A DNA stretch of 64,000 nt from Galerina marginata (lineage: Eukaryota > Basidiomycota > Agaricomycetes > Agaricales > Galerinaceae). The stretch lies in NCBI GenBank assembly GCA_023014335.1, contig JAECYW010000004.1, positions 4,002,907 to 4,066,906 of the forward strand, in the 5' to 3' direction. Shown one piece after another: positions 11,031 to 22,815 of this stretch (positions are counted from its first letter, which is position 1; the number at the start of each line of letters is the position of its first letter). The translations under genes and the position numbers were made by a program. The notes below the pieces were generated by a model, which did no database searches, was not told where the DNA came from, and worked only from the letters and a program-made list of their open reading frames with translations.

Positions 11031-14000
11031 ATCAGACGGACGACCTGAAAGGAACATAGGGAGTAGACGACCAGTACCATAGAAACTAAGAGAGAGGTCT
11101 ACGAATGGGAGATAACGGTTTAGGAGGAAGAGATACGTCGCGAGCGATCGACGGCGTGACCATATGAAGGCCACCTGGAGTCGACATGAACACGGGAACT
11201 CTAGCATTGAAAAAAAATTGCTTACTTCTTGGTCGAGTGTGCATATGTAATCGTATGTCTGTCTTCATAAATTAAGAGTCCTTGGAAAAGAAAGAAAGGA
11301 AAACGTACGAATACTACGAGCGATGCAATGACGGTCCCATGCTTGAGGAGAATTTGCTGTTTGAATTATAAGTTCTGTCTGAATAAGTCAATTCGCATGT
11401 CGTGCACACGACGTACATTAATAAAAGAAATTTGAACTGGGGTCGGCGCAAATGGATAGACATGAATGAGCGGAGGTGACTGAGTCACTAAGTCAATCTC
11501 CACCGCCCTCGCTGACGTTCCCGAGGCAAGCAAGCTCAAGTTTAGGGAGGGACTAAACATTAAAATGAGGGAGCAGAAACAAGAATGAGAATCGAGGGCA
11601 CTAGGAGTTGGGTAAAATAAAACCTAGATGGAGCGAGGGATGCCGGCGTTGACCCTATGGAGGAATTACCGGCCTGCTGGTGTGATTCGGAGGCCGGTAT
11701 TCAATAGCGCGACCAAAATATCGAAAAATGGTTAGCACGATCCAGGCCGTTTGCGCACGGTGTCAAACCCAACAACCTCCGTATACTCGAGTAGAAGCCT
11801 GGAGTTGTGGGCTACTGTGGGAGGTATCGATGAGCTGGGTGAATAAATCACAGAAAGCCGCGGTTTTGACGAAGGCAAGGTGACCATGGCAATGAAGATG
11901 TGTGGTTTTCGACTGTGAGGGCCGCTCTACGCACCAAGCTGGTATGCGTTTGATGGGATTGCAAGTGGATACTCGGTGTCATGCAACGAGGTAGGAGGGT
12001 GCATAACAAATTTAGAACTGTTACATTATTCCAAACCGAGGTCCTTAGTTGCCCGAGATTGAATAGATGAAGTAGGCAGACGCTCTTCCATGCCCACCGG
12101 GCTGCTCCTGGAAAGGCTGAAGCGCATCACTTCTTTGCATCACCATCATCAGGTCAACGATCGCGATACCAGTAGTCACCAGTACGCATGATGGTCTGGT
12201 AAGGAACGAGGAGACCGTTCGTGTTGGTGTCCTGTTAGCGACGTCAAGAATTGCCAGGTGGGTCGCACGGATCAGCCGAAGTCGCTGCGTGGAGTGTGGG
12301 ATGTGAAGAATCCCTATATTAGGACGTCAATGCAATCGCATGACTTGTAGCATATGTCCAGAGGATTTAAACGGAATTGGGTGATATAGACGCCCAGAAG
12401 AGCTTTCCAGATGTAACAGTAGCGAGAGGATTGTGGTCAAGATAAAATTAAATAAATTACGCAAGTTAAAATCACGTGCTGGCCAAATTTTGTCTCCATC
12501 CGGAAATTCAAATCCAAGTCCTTTTCTCTTGCCTCTCGCACCTGCAAGTTGTACTCCCAGCTGAGGACGCCACGAGCATTTGCCAAAGTTTGTCGCTCAT
12601 CCGGGACTCTCGCCATTGGCCCATGCTCTTAGATCACCTATTCTTCTTACTGTGAACCGTATTTTTTCCAACTTCTTCTCTCGCAATCGATCTGAAGAAT
12701 GGCTTTGGAAGTATAACATACCTGGTGGTGAGCTGGTGCGAATAAGGTGGCCTTGGGACTTGGAGCACGTTTGAACTTTGGGGGTCTCGTTGTACGTGTT
12801 TACCTTTCCTATCCTTTCTCTCTTCAGCATTAGGGCGGACTTCCCGGCTAACCCTCGTGATGTTGTGCAGAGAACTGAACCAAAACGTGCTTCAGTCGCC
12901 TTTGAGCAAGTTTCCCTCGTCCAGAGCTACCAGATGCTAAGCCAGCTCGTCCGCGGGTCGTCGCGGCTCGCAGCCGCCGTCCTTTGCGACAAGGCAAACA
13001 GTCCGTCGTATGTTTGAAGCAAATCCTCTCAGAAACCGCGTTCCTTCGTAAGTCAGACGAATATAATGGGCTCTAGGAATCTGAACACCTTTCTCTTGTC
13101 ACGAACACCTGGTTTTATTTTTTGTAGATCAAGGGCTTTAACCCTCAGAGGTTGAGCTAATCGCGTACGGGAAGTAATCCAGGTCGAACCAAGGGAGGTG
13201 GAAGGGTCTGTTCTACATTCTTCCTAGTGCTTTCGATGTTTTTGGGACTGACATTGCTGTTCAATAGCAAGGCAATTTACTGCATGAATCTTCGTCTTTT
13301 ATTCTCTGCCTCGTAAAGTTTTTTGTCATCGTTTTTAGGCCTTCCGCACACTGGTTTGTCTGGCTGCAGTGACCGTCGAAGTCGTCCTTTTACTCCATGC
13401 TATGTTTATCTGTCCCGAAAGGGACCTGCAGTTCATGCACGCAAACTGGAAATTCGCTCTCTCACGTCTGGATTCACTGGCTACCAAAGCGCGGCGAAGG
13501 CAGGAGCCAGCCTTTTTCACTACAAGTCGTTTCAAACGTGGCTTCGCGCTGAGTCCTGATATCGCGGCTTGATCTGGCGATTGTAGGACTGCCCACTTGA
13601 AAATCTTAGCTTCTAGTGTTGCGTGGTCTCGATTATCGTATTATCATGCATTTCTAGTCGTTTAGTTTTCAATCAAAGCTGCTTGTTAGTTATCGCCTCC
13701 GTTTTTCTCGAGCTGGCAGCGTCTTCAATTCAACTTGCTGACCAGTTTTTTCTATGCAACAATCCGCTTTCCTTACCATCTTTAGCGTGCGTTATTTTCG
13801 GACTTCCTGAAGGTCAGCGTTCTGTGCTTTCCTGTTTTCTTGTGTTAATATTTCTTACTAACATTCTATGCCAGTACCATCTGTCTCGAAGGTACAAGCA
13901 TAGTCGACCGCCAGTGATTCAGTGATCTCTCGACCCTTCCTACCTGCAGGCGACAGCAACGTCCACCTTCAGCGTTACACTTGGCCCTCAGCCACCTGTC

Positions 14001-14390
14001 TGTGACGTTGGATCGGCACTAGACCTCTGCGTGCACATTTCGCAACCGGTTCTCAGAAGGAAACGGGTCGTGAATACGATGAGCCCTCTGATCCCTTCGG
14101 CATGCGTCTCGTTCCCAAGCACTCTGTATAAGCATCCCTCGTTTCTGTGAGCCGTGCAGCCGGACCTGAGGGATGCTCATCATTCACAGTGGAAGGCGTC
14201 GCCAGTCGTCCCACGTCCCAGTCTTCTCCTAGTTGAACTACGAAACGTTGCTTCTTGTGTATGGTTTTGTTTGGGATATTCCATGTATCTGGTCGTCACT
14301 AACCTATCGTTATTTACGAGTCTTTTACTTTGTAAAAGTGAGTTCTTTTAATCCAGACGACCCCCGGATTTTTGGAAACCATGTAGATCG
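11031..14390. other. long gene-poor stretch
   Basis: Both strands were examined. There are only short frames, with no recognised motif. The part from about 12480 to 14350 is pyrimidine-rich on the plus strand, with many TTTC/CTTTC tracts and short frames (12580-12774, 13623-13925) that do not join convincingly. It may be untranslated or intronic sequence of an unrecognised gene or a decayed element. No tRNA or rRNA was seen. Confidence 0.35.
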
Positions 14391-14399
14391 TTTTGATAC

Positions 14400-15620
14400 C
14401 CTGGGAAATTAATTTGTCATCAGAACCGGGAAAACCGGCATACAGTTTTGCCGGATTCCTTCAGAAGGCTTCCCACACTCCGACATTGTCCTCAACCACC
14501 GTTCCGCTCCTTCCACCCACCTCCCGCGCCTATGTACCGTACCTCTGCCCTTGTTTGATATTGGCCAAAACGTCGGGTGGCACGATTCCGAGCGCCCTTC
14601 CCCTCCAATGAGGGATGTGGGCCGGAAAAGGGACGAAACAGAGGGATTTCGGGTGCGGGTAGGGGTTATAGTCACCAGGTGAGCAGAGAGACACCGCCGC
14701 CGTACAGTTAACCCACACCCTACCACCTCTCAGCACCTCTCAGCGCCTTCGGATCCCTCTGCGGCCCCGCTTTTGCGCCACGTCACGTCAACTACACCCT
14801 CCATCTGCAATGGTTGTCCCGCCCAGGACCCCACACTAACGAGGAACCCACCGCGGAGGTGTGGAGGGTATGAGGAGGCGACGAGATGGGGCACATACCA
14901 CGCCCAGTGCCGTTCCAAGTGTTCCTCCCCTTCAACGAGGGATGTTGGCCGGAATTTGGAGGTCGACGAGAGGGAAAAAGGGTACGTCGCGACATCAACC
15001 CCCCGCTTTCCAGTTAACCCACAGCCAATTACGTTCCAGCTCCGGATAGCCCATCATCACCAATACGGCGCTGCATTCGCCGCCAACTCATAGCAAGTGG
15101 CACAGCAATACGTTGCGAAACAACTCGCGCTGGCTATCTGCCACACGCCCCCTACGTCGCAGCGCCAACTTCCGCCGCCAGCTCACGTCGAGAGATCGCC
15201 GCCCCAGCTCCCGTTATCCGCGAGGGTCCCACTATGCACCAGGGTAGCGCGAGGCAAGGGCTTCCCAAACCAGTCTGGAAACTCACTGCATTGGTAATAG
15301 TATAAGGGCCTTATGGCCGTGCAAACCCTGCCCACCATCTGCGACGCTGGTCGCGCCAGATCCCCCGCGTCTGCGAGGGACTGACTGTGCATGTGTGGAG
15401 GGTGTTTCCGGCATGCCACCAGCCCACTGGAGTGGCCCCACATCAACGCGAAAACCTACCGCGTTTGTGCTGGGCCATTGCGACGCCTTTACGTTGACCA
15501 CCACCCGTACCACTTCATGGACCCCAACTCCCCCCCTTTCCGCCTCTCCTATGGTAAACTGTGTCAGCAAGTTATCATGCTGCCGTTGCTCCTAGAGGCG
15601 GCAGCGCCCACTCACCCGTG
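14400..15620. repeat. GC-rich dispersed repeat, forward copy
   Basis: GC-rich block with long chance frames on both strands. It contains two related internal segments, near 14570-14630 (ends in CCCCTCCAATGAGGGATGTG) and near 14905-14965 (CCCCTTCAACGAGGGATGTT). The first matches the reverse complement of 4690-4735. I take it as a degenerate repetitive element rather than a gene. No transposase motif was seen. Confidence 0.45.
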
Positions 15621-16181
15621 ATCACTGACTTGTTCGATTTATTTTAAGCTTTACAAGTAGAAAGTTCTTGGAGGGGCGGTCTCTCACTTGTATATAGCAA
15701 GAAAATTTATGCTTTTTGATTTATGTCGACTTGGAGATTAATAGTAAGTATTCGCTCAGAATCACTGTTAGGGGACGCCGACACAAGTACTTTTGACGCG
15801 GACTGCCACGCAGTGACGTGCTGTGCCGCGTTGGCTGTGGCTGATGTTGGGGTTTTTGAGAGAGGTGAGGTGTCTCCTGTATTCTTTCACTACCAACCAC
15901 AGACTCTGTTCTCATTTCTACAATTAGGAACATTTTTTGGATTACAATAACTACCACCATTCTAGATGACGATCATACATAATATTTGAGAGCATCAAAG
16001 CATGATTGGACAAGTCAGGTCGACAGTTGGTCGGACCACTTGGTCCACAGCCTCCTCAGGCTTAAATTTGGATTTATTAAGTTCCTTCAATTTTACTGGG
16101 GTAAATCTATTTTCTTCTAACATATACGCAGGTATTTGCTGAGCACCTAATGTGATATTGAGCAGGCGGCTAATTAGCCAC
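15621..16181. other. no gene recognised
   Basis: AT-rich sequence with short opposing frames. A minus-strand frame (15995-16237, 80 residues, ending in HIL-poor mixed sequence) runs into the hairpin described next. Nothing is recognisable by family. Confidence 0.3.
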
Positions 16182-16231
16182 CACTGCAATGCTTTTGCCA
16201 CAAGGTCAAGTGTGGCAAAAGCATTGCAGTG
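16182..16231. repeat. perfect 21-bp inverted repeat with an 8-base loop
   Basis: Bases 16182-16202 (starting CACTGCAATGCTTTTGCC) are exactly reverse-complementary to 16211-16231, with AGGTCAAG as the loop. The stem has 21 uninterrupted pairs, which is unlikely by chance. There is no U-tract as in a bacterial terminator, and the genome is eukaryotic. It could be abutting ends of two small inverted elements or a small hairpin RNA source. Confidence 0.8.
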
Positions 16232-16863
16232 AGCCAACCGCTCGGCGACGAGAACTCCACCACGTTGGCACTAATCGTGATAGAAATCAAATGTGCACTC
16301 CCCGATTTCAAAAAGAGTTAAGTGGAATGGGCATGTTGAGCAAGAAGGAAAACCTCTCCAACTATCGTCTGCCTTCAATAAAAAGGTTACCTGTGGCTGC
16401 ATCATGCAGTCAGTAATCCCAGATTAGCAGTGGCTGAGTTACTACAACAACAAAGGTTGCTCTATCAGTCAACTAGAACACTGTATTACTATTACTTAAG
16501 GAACAAAGAAAAAGACGAGTTCTGCCACGCGTAGCGGTGGCCCACAAAACAAGTTCAGGTGGTTATAATCATGTACTGTTGCCTATTGACAAGTTACAAT
16601 TTCATCGCCGGCTTCTTACACAGCGTTGCGTGAAATCGATTTGGTTTGCTTTCGCTAGCCTTTAGGTGAACTATCGCAAAAAATCCGTATCACCTCTCAG
16701 TCGCTCAGTGCGGTCTCAAAAATTCGTCGGTTCTTATATTTTCTCTCTCTGAAATTAGGGTGAGTCTGGGTTTCAGGATCTGGAGTAATGTTGACCATTA
16801 ATTGGGATAGAATTGAAGTACAAAACGTTGCCATATATACTAGTTATGAAATCTACGTCAAGT
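16232..16863. other. 3' flank of the secreted-protein gene, no gene recognised
   Basis: No open frame with recognisable features. It lies just downstream of the minus-strand gene that ends at 16864. Confidence 0.4.
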
Positions 16864-17948
16864 CTAGTGCTTTTCCTTCTTGTTTGCCTTGATCGATTTT
16901 TCGGCCTTCTTGCGATCCTTCTGCGCAGCTTCACGGGATTTATCAGCATCAGGCTTTACAGGTGACGACGGAGCGTGTTTTTGTGCGTCTTGAATGTGCT
17001 GTGCTGCCTTGTCTCGGAGGTTTTCCGCCTCGTGTTTGTTGGCCTGGCCTGCTGCCTTGTTGAGAGCCCCCACTGCTTTGAGATGCTCGCCGGCGGCCTT
17101 GGCGTGGTCCTTTGAGGCTTCAGCGTTGCGAGTGGATTGAGATGCATCGTTCTTGGAATCTAGAACCTTCTTGTATTCCGGGTAGGTTATTGGCTTGTTC
17201 GCGTCCTTGGCATCTTGACGGTGGTCTGCAGCTGCATCGCGATGTTCCTTGGCTTGGTCACGATGTTCCTGAGCTTGGTCGTGATGCTCCTTAACCCGTG
17301 CTTCAGAGTTTGTAAATCCTTCGTATTTGCTAGCTGTCCTGTCGTGGGCTTTAGCGGCACTTTCATGGGCTTTAGCAGCATCGTTGTGGGCGTCTTTTGC
17401 ATCATGGTGAACATCTTTCGCCGCTTTTATCTTAGCTACATATAAATTTCTCCGTTAGAAACGTTTCCAAACTACCAAATAATTAAAGCATACCATCATC
17501 AATTTTATCCAAGGCCCCGCGATATACAGGCTCGCCGTTGAACATTGGACGATTAGGCATATTGGCGGGATCGGCTGTAACATGATGAAGTAGAACGCCG
17601 CCCTCTAGGTCGGGATGAAGGTCGCTTGCATGTTTCATTATCGGCCCATTCCTTTCGTCTTTCCCATGAGTTACAGGTGCCAAAATTGCGTTGCCGGTTC
17701 CTTTCTCTGTACCAAGCATAATGTGCGGATGAGGGATGTATGAGCCTTGCTGTATAAATTATTGTCAGTAATTCAGATAAGGGTAGAGCCCGCAACAAGA
17801 TACTTACACCTTCATGATGCTGTCCTATCGTATTGTGGGGAGCAATGGCAACAACTTGACCGGGCGTGACGACCGGCATAGGGATAGAGAAAGCCTTTTG
17901 GGCGAGAAGCCCAGAAGAGGCGAGAAAGAGAAGGGGAAAGTAAAGCAT
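16864..17948 (-). CDS. secreted Ala/Lys/His/Asp-rich repetitive protein
   Basis: Three minus-strand exons (17808-17948, 17494-17749, 16864-17435) join to 322 residues with clean GT-AG introns of 58 bases each. The start is the ATG at 17946-17948. Residues 1-22 (MLYFPLLFLASSGLLAQKAFS) form a signal peptide. A middle part rich in His/Pro follows (PHPHIMLGTEKGTG, LLHHVTADPANMP). From about residue 134 the protein is charged and almost certainly helical, built of irregular 7- and 11-residue motifs (KDVHHDAKDAHNDAAKAHE, EHRDQAKEHRDAAADHRQD), with a basic end (KKAEKSIKANKKEKH). This is LEA-like composition with coiled-coil potential. No enzyme domain was found and the family is not recognised. A second, 5'-truncated copy lies in opposite orientation at 54724-55615. 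Confidence 0.85.
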
Positions 17949-19009
17949 AATTGACGAGATTAGGAAAGAGTCAATAGGGTATGTATGTAGATAAAATTTC
18001 TAGACTGTAATGTCAGCAAAATCCAATAAAATTCTCGCAATGTAACGCACCGTTTCAAGGAAGTTTCAAGGCAACCAGTGCACGTTGAAGTCGGAGTAGA
18101 CGAATGTGTCTTGAACTTGAGGGGTGAGACCAGCTGGAGAACTAAGAACATGAAGTCGACTTTTATAAAGGTCGAGCGAGCAGGGTCATGGAACCCAGAT
18201 GTTTCCGATCTCGAGAGTATGGCTAACGGAGAGGAAATTCTAAGTGTCGAAACGTCGGATTTGCATTGCAGCCGGACAACCTGCTTGGTTGACGCGACTT
18301 AGAATCGTCAGGAACTCAAGAGGCGGTGCGGACATCCCATCGTTTCTTCCCGTTGAAGTCGGCGGGGTTTCCCAAAACAGAAAGGCAAGAGGCCGGGAAG
18401 ATCGGGATTTGTTATGGCGGCAATGTACCGCATACCAAGGCGCCTAGGCTTCCACGTCTGGATAACGGACAAGATGAAGCTTGATGAAGACTGGTATTGA
18501 TGACTGTAGTCTGTCAGGGGTATCGAAGGTGTTGAGACGATTCGAGAGTTGCCTTGGAAGGAAATGAACGACTTCCAATCGTTCATCGATGCTTCCCTTT
18601 ACGTTGCAGAAAGTTGAAGGGTTACTTGAAAGTGCAGGCCTCAGCTTCTACATTGAACGGTAGATTTAAATGCCTGACTAAGTGTTCTTCAATCAGATTT
18701 CGCTGATTTCTGCTTTTTGGGGCTTTTGGTTCCACAGGAAACTTTCATGGTGAAATCATATAGCGGCGTGGACCTTCAAAGCTTCACCAATATTACTTGC
18801 CACCACGAGCGAAGACCCGTGGGTTGATTTTTATCCGGTCAAGGAACGTTGAGCAGATAAAGATCCTCAAATTCTAGCCCCTTACTTATATAGATACTAC
18901 TATTTCGACGTCGCCACCAAATGTTTCCAGAGCTTTAGCTTGACTCGCACGAAAATCAGAAGTAACAATTTTAAACCTTGTCATGGCGGACCATCAGCTT
19001 TTCTCTCGT
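17949..19009. promoter_or_regulatory. intergenic region upstream of the secreted-protein gene
   Basis: No gene was recognised. A TATAAA-like box on the minus strand (TTTATAAAAG read on that strand, near 18161-18170) lies about 215 bases upstream of the start at 17948 and may serve that gene; this is inference. The right part is 3' flank of the permease gene. Confidence 0.3.
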
Positions 19010-21406
19010 TTAATAGGAAAATCCACTGACCAAATACCTCCATATCGCCTCGATGCGATTCCTTGGAGGATCTTCGTCGTAGCTAATGATCGTCAGTACC
19101 TTCGCCCGGCTGAATTGCAAAACTTACTTTTCAGCTTCAATCTCCTTGATATTCGTGATAAAATCCATTTCATGTGGCTCCTTTATTGGAACTTTGTAGT
19201 ATAGTCTAGCACCAGCATAGAGAACTGGGAACAACGCTAGAGGAAGGTAGTTTGTGACAAACGTATCTGCCTCCCACCTGCCTTTCAGGAAGACTGTCCA
19301 ACCGCTCAGCTAGATTATCAATGGTTAGAAAGTTCTCGATTGATACCTTTGAACTAGTTACCGCAGAAATAAGCAAACAGGAGATCGTTGAATACCAAGC
19401 AGCAAACGGCTGCAATTTAGACGCGAATGGAAGGTCGGCTCTGTTGATTCCTTGGGCTTTCATTCCCTTGTAGAAGCGAGTGTACGTAAAGCTGATTCCA
19501 AACCATGTCAAGAGACCTGCGACGGCGGTCATGTTTGCGAACCAACCGAATACGCGACCTGATCCGGACGTGGTACCCATGAATGCGAGTAGGGCGAATA
19601 AGGAGTTGAACATGACAGAGACATATGGCAAACCGCGTCTAGACGTCTTTAGAAAAACCTTCGGAGCATTGCCTGATGCTGCAAGACCATCTATCAACAA
19701 AGGTTATCCCGACCATTATCATAACTTGAATAGGGCGGAACTGCGCACAGAGTGCTCGTGAGCTGGAATACAAATCGCTCGATGCAGCAGACCAAGCTGA
19801 GGTCAGAATACAGGCATTGATAATCTCGAATATAAGTGTAAGTAGCTTGTCGATGCACCCATGCCTATAGTCTTACCGATGGTAGTGAACTAATCCCAGC
19901 ACGTTCAATGGCAATAACGAACGGAGATGAAGCCGCAGTACCTGAACTGAGGTTAAGCCCGAGTGAGTCGGATGGAACAAGCAAGCCAATGACAAAGGTT
20001 CCAAGAATATAAAATAGGATAATTCCTTAGAAAACGGCGTCGCTGATCAGGGAAGGAAACCGAAAAGAGTACTCCCAAGCTCACGAATGTAAACTTTCTT
20101 AATCGCCCGAGGAAGGTTACGCCTTGGATTTTTTGCCTCTCCAGCTGCAATCTGGGCAAATCAAGAATGGGGAGTCAACCAAACCCACAAATCACTTACA
20201 GCTACGATTTCGGTCCCAGTGTAGGAAAACGCAGCTTGTGTCAAAACGGCCCAAAAGCCCAGGAATCGTCCTTTGGCGCCTGAAATACTGTTGAATTGGA
20301 CGAAAGGTCCAGGATGTTTCCAGTATCGGAATCCCAGTCTGTCATGATCCGGACCACCTGAGAAAAATAACCTTAGAACGTGACAACCAAGATATACCTC
20401 AAGTTCGTACCGCCAAGGTCAAGTACAATCCCTAGTATAATGAGACCTGTAATCGTAATCACTTTGATTGATCTTTGATTTTGATATGCCAGGGTTAGTT
20501 CTGTAAGAAATTTCCAACAGCAACTGCTGATCTTACACAAAAATAAATTCGGTCTCTCCGTATGCCCCTGTGAACGAGGAGTCATATGCAATGAACGTCA
20601 AAAGTAAAACAATTAACTACCTGCTCCGAACATGTTGATGACGATTACTACCGTCATGCACAAAGCGACCCAAGCGGATGAATTAATCGCCTTATTCCAG
20701 AATCCGATCAAAACTGACGCAGCACTGAGTTCTGCCGGTAGGAGGATTGTCCAATTGTACCTTCATTGGGAATCCCGACGATCAGCAAGTATAGAGATTG
20801 AGAAGAGAGAAATTCCCCACCAGTAATTCCAACCCATCGTAAAAGAAAGAGCTGGGCCAACGAATCGCTCCGCAAGCTTGATATGACCCCCGGGAATGGG
20901 TAAATATGCGATCATTTCCCCGAGTGATATCTGGAATAAATTTTAACAATGAAAAGCGGGTGCAAAAAGAGACGCGGACCATCACACAGTAGCAAATTGA
21001 ACCGACGGTCATGTATCCTAGCAATAGCCCTGTAATCATCAAATTAAAGGTGTTCACGATTCTGCCGTTTTTCTCCTACCTACTGGGCCACCGTTTCGTA
21101 GCGCATTTGCTGTACCCAGAAATAGACCTTAAAATACAAAAATTTAGACCACGAAACATGGGGAATCGACCACGCTAACCTGTACCAATGACTCCTCCGA
21201 TACTAAACTCAGATATTTGTGTTAGAATTAAGTGGCGCAAGGAGGTGAGAGACGAGCCTGATCATAGCAATATGGCGGTTCTTCAACTGGCGTACGAGGT
21301 GGTATTCCCCAGTGAGCGGGTCTATAGCTGCGTGTTGCGGAGAATTTGCTATGTTAGAGACACTAGGAGTCTTAGATTTGTCGTCTTCCATTAGTCCATT
21401 CGACAT
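19010..21406 (-). CDS. amino-acid permease, AAT/YAT family
   Basis: A heavily interrupted minus-strand gene whose exons join into one long permease. It imports amino acids across the plasma membrane by proton symport (family knowledge), with about 12 membrane helices. Blocks in order: MSNGLMEDDKSKTPS start (ATG 21404-21406); GEYHLVRQLKNRHIAMI; SIGGVIGTGLFLGTANALR (helix 1 signature); GPVGLLLGYMTVGSICYCVM; SLGEMIAYLPIPGGHI; NYWYNWTILLPAELSAAS; WVALCMTVVIVINMFGAGAYGETEFIF; GFWAVLTQAAFSYTGTEIVA; AAGEAKNPRRNLPRAIKKVY; FVIGLLVPSDSLGL; SSRALYGLAASGNAPKVFLK; RRGLPYVSVMFNSLFALLAF; SGWTVFLKGRWEADTF; and a cytoplasmic end YDEDPPRNRIEAIWRYLVSG. The stop is TAA at 19010-19012 (complement). All introns are short and GT-AG except the first, which is ambiguous. 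No frameshift or stop was found, so it looks functional. It neighbours the P450/terpene-synthase pair, but a metabolic link is not shown. Confidence 0.92.
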
Positions 21407-22815
21407 GCTAGAATCGTTGTATGAGGTGAAGAATGGCAAGGAACAACTTCCCTTGATCAAAATGCCATTGACTTTAATAGCTGTCGCGGCAGTGGCATCC
21501 ATATATACCCACTCCATTCATGCAGATTTGCACACGTACACTGTTAGTTCGAACCGCAGGAAGCCCCCATGGGAAACGAGGCTGGCCTGCTGGACCTCAA
21601 GATTGCAAAAATACTCAACGGATGCTGGGAATTATTGCGAGCTTCCGTGCACCGCCTGACAGCGTGGATGAATCCTTGAACAGAGGTCGAGAAGATCGGC
21701 GTTATAAATAAGCCAAAGGAATTGAAAAGGCTCACTGAAATGGGTCCAAAATGTCTGAACACGGCACTCGTTCCAGCGGGGTGGCTCAGATCAAACCTGT
21801 CTTTCGTGATCATCCGAACGGGCAGCAAAACCAAAGTGCGCTCTAACGGGTCCCAAATTCTAATCAGTAGAGTTGACCAATAATAAAAGGTAAGTCAGTA
21901 CTTGCCGACTGCAGCTCCTCGTGTTGCCGATAAATCATAGCCTGAAGGACCTTCGAAAGATGCTTACTATCTGCTGAGCCATAAGTAGATAAAATGGATG
22001 CAATTTCCTGGGAGGCAAAAATTACTATAGGTCTGGAGAATTATAAGCTGGTGGGGCGCCAACGCACCGCAGAGTAGTTGGGATTTGGTATATCAATCAT
22101 TGTGAATCTCCTGCGCGAATACACAATCATAAAGTTTGCGTAAAGCAAAGTATCATGTATATTTCCGGTACCTGCAGTTAATCGAAGGTGAAAGGTGGTG
22201 TTGAAGAAGATTCACGCTGTGCTTGGGGTTATAAAAAAAAATAGAGCTAAAGAAGAACGAACTTTAGGCTTTAGGATAGAGTTGTGGTCGCAGATCACTG
22301 ACGTGGATGTTGCTGACCTAATGGTGGTCATGACGCTTGGCCCGAGGCCCCGAGCCGCCCGAGATTAGATACGCGTTCAACACGACTCCAGGCAACCTCT
22401 TCAACACGCTTTCTTAGACAATAAAATTTAAATTTTAAGATACTCTGCTGGTGGATATGCTTCAGTCCTGAGTGGATATGTTCTCGAAAAAAATGAGAAA
22501 TGGGCAACTCAGAAATACTCGCTCGCTATAAAAATTTACCAGTCGCACTATTTCAATCCTATTGCACTGATCCCATTATCTTGTATACAACATAAAATGT
22601 CACGCTCGAAGCTCAAATATAAGGCGTCTTTCGAGAATAATCCTCTTGAGTGTTATATTTTAATTCGTACGCTTGCAGTTTTTGCTTACAACTTTCTCGG
22701 TAAATTCAAATATCTGGAACCTCTCTCTCGGCTCTATTTCCCATCACTCTCCTTTCGAAATTCAGTGCGATATCTACCCTTGTGCTATTTTTTTGCCGAG
22801 TACAGCGGCCACGAA
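21407..22815. other. intergenic between permease promoter and P450 3' end
   Basis: Holds the 5' flank of the minus-strand permease gene and the 3' flank of the minus-strand P450 gene. Short frames such as 22597-22917 overlap P450 exons on the other strand and are not taken as genes. Confidence 0.45.

Noticed and set aside
14409..15621. Many open frames of 60-106 codons on both strands
   Set aside because: Same explanation: GC-rich repeat with low stop density and no conserved domain.
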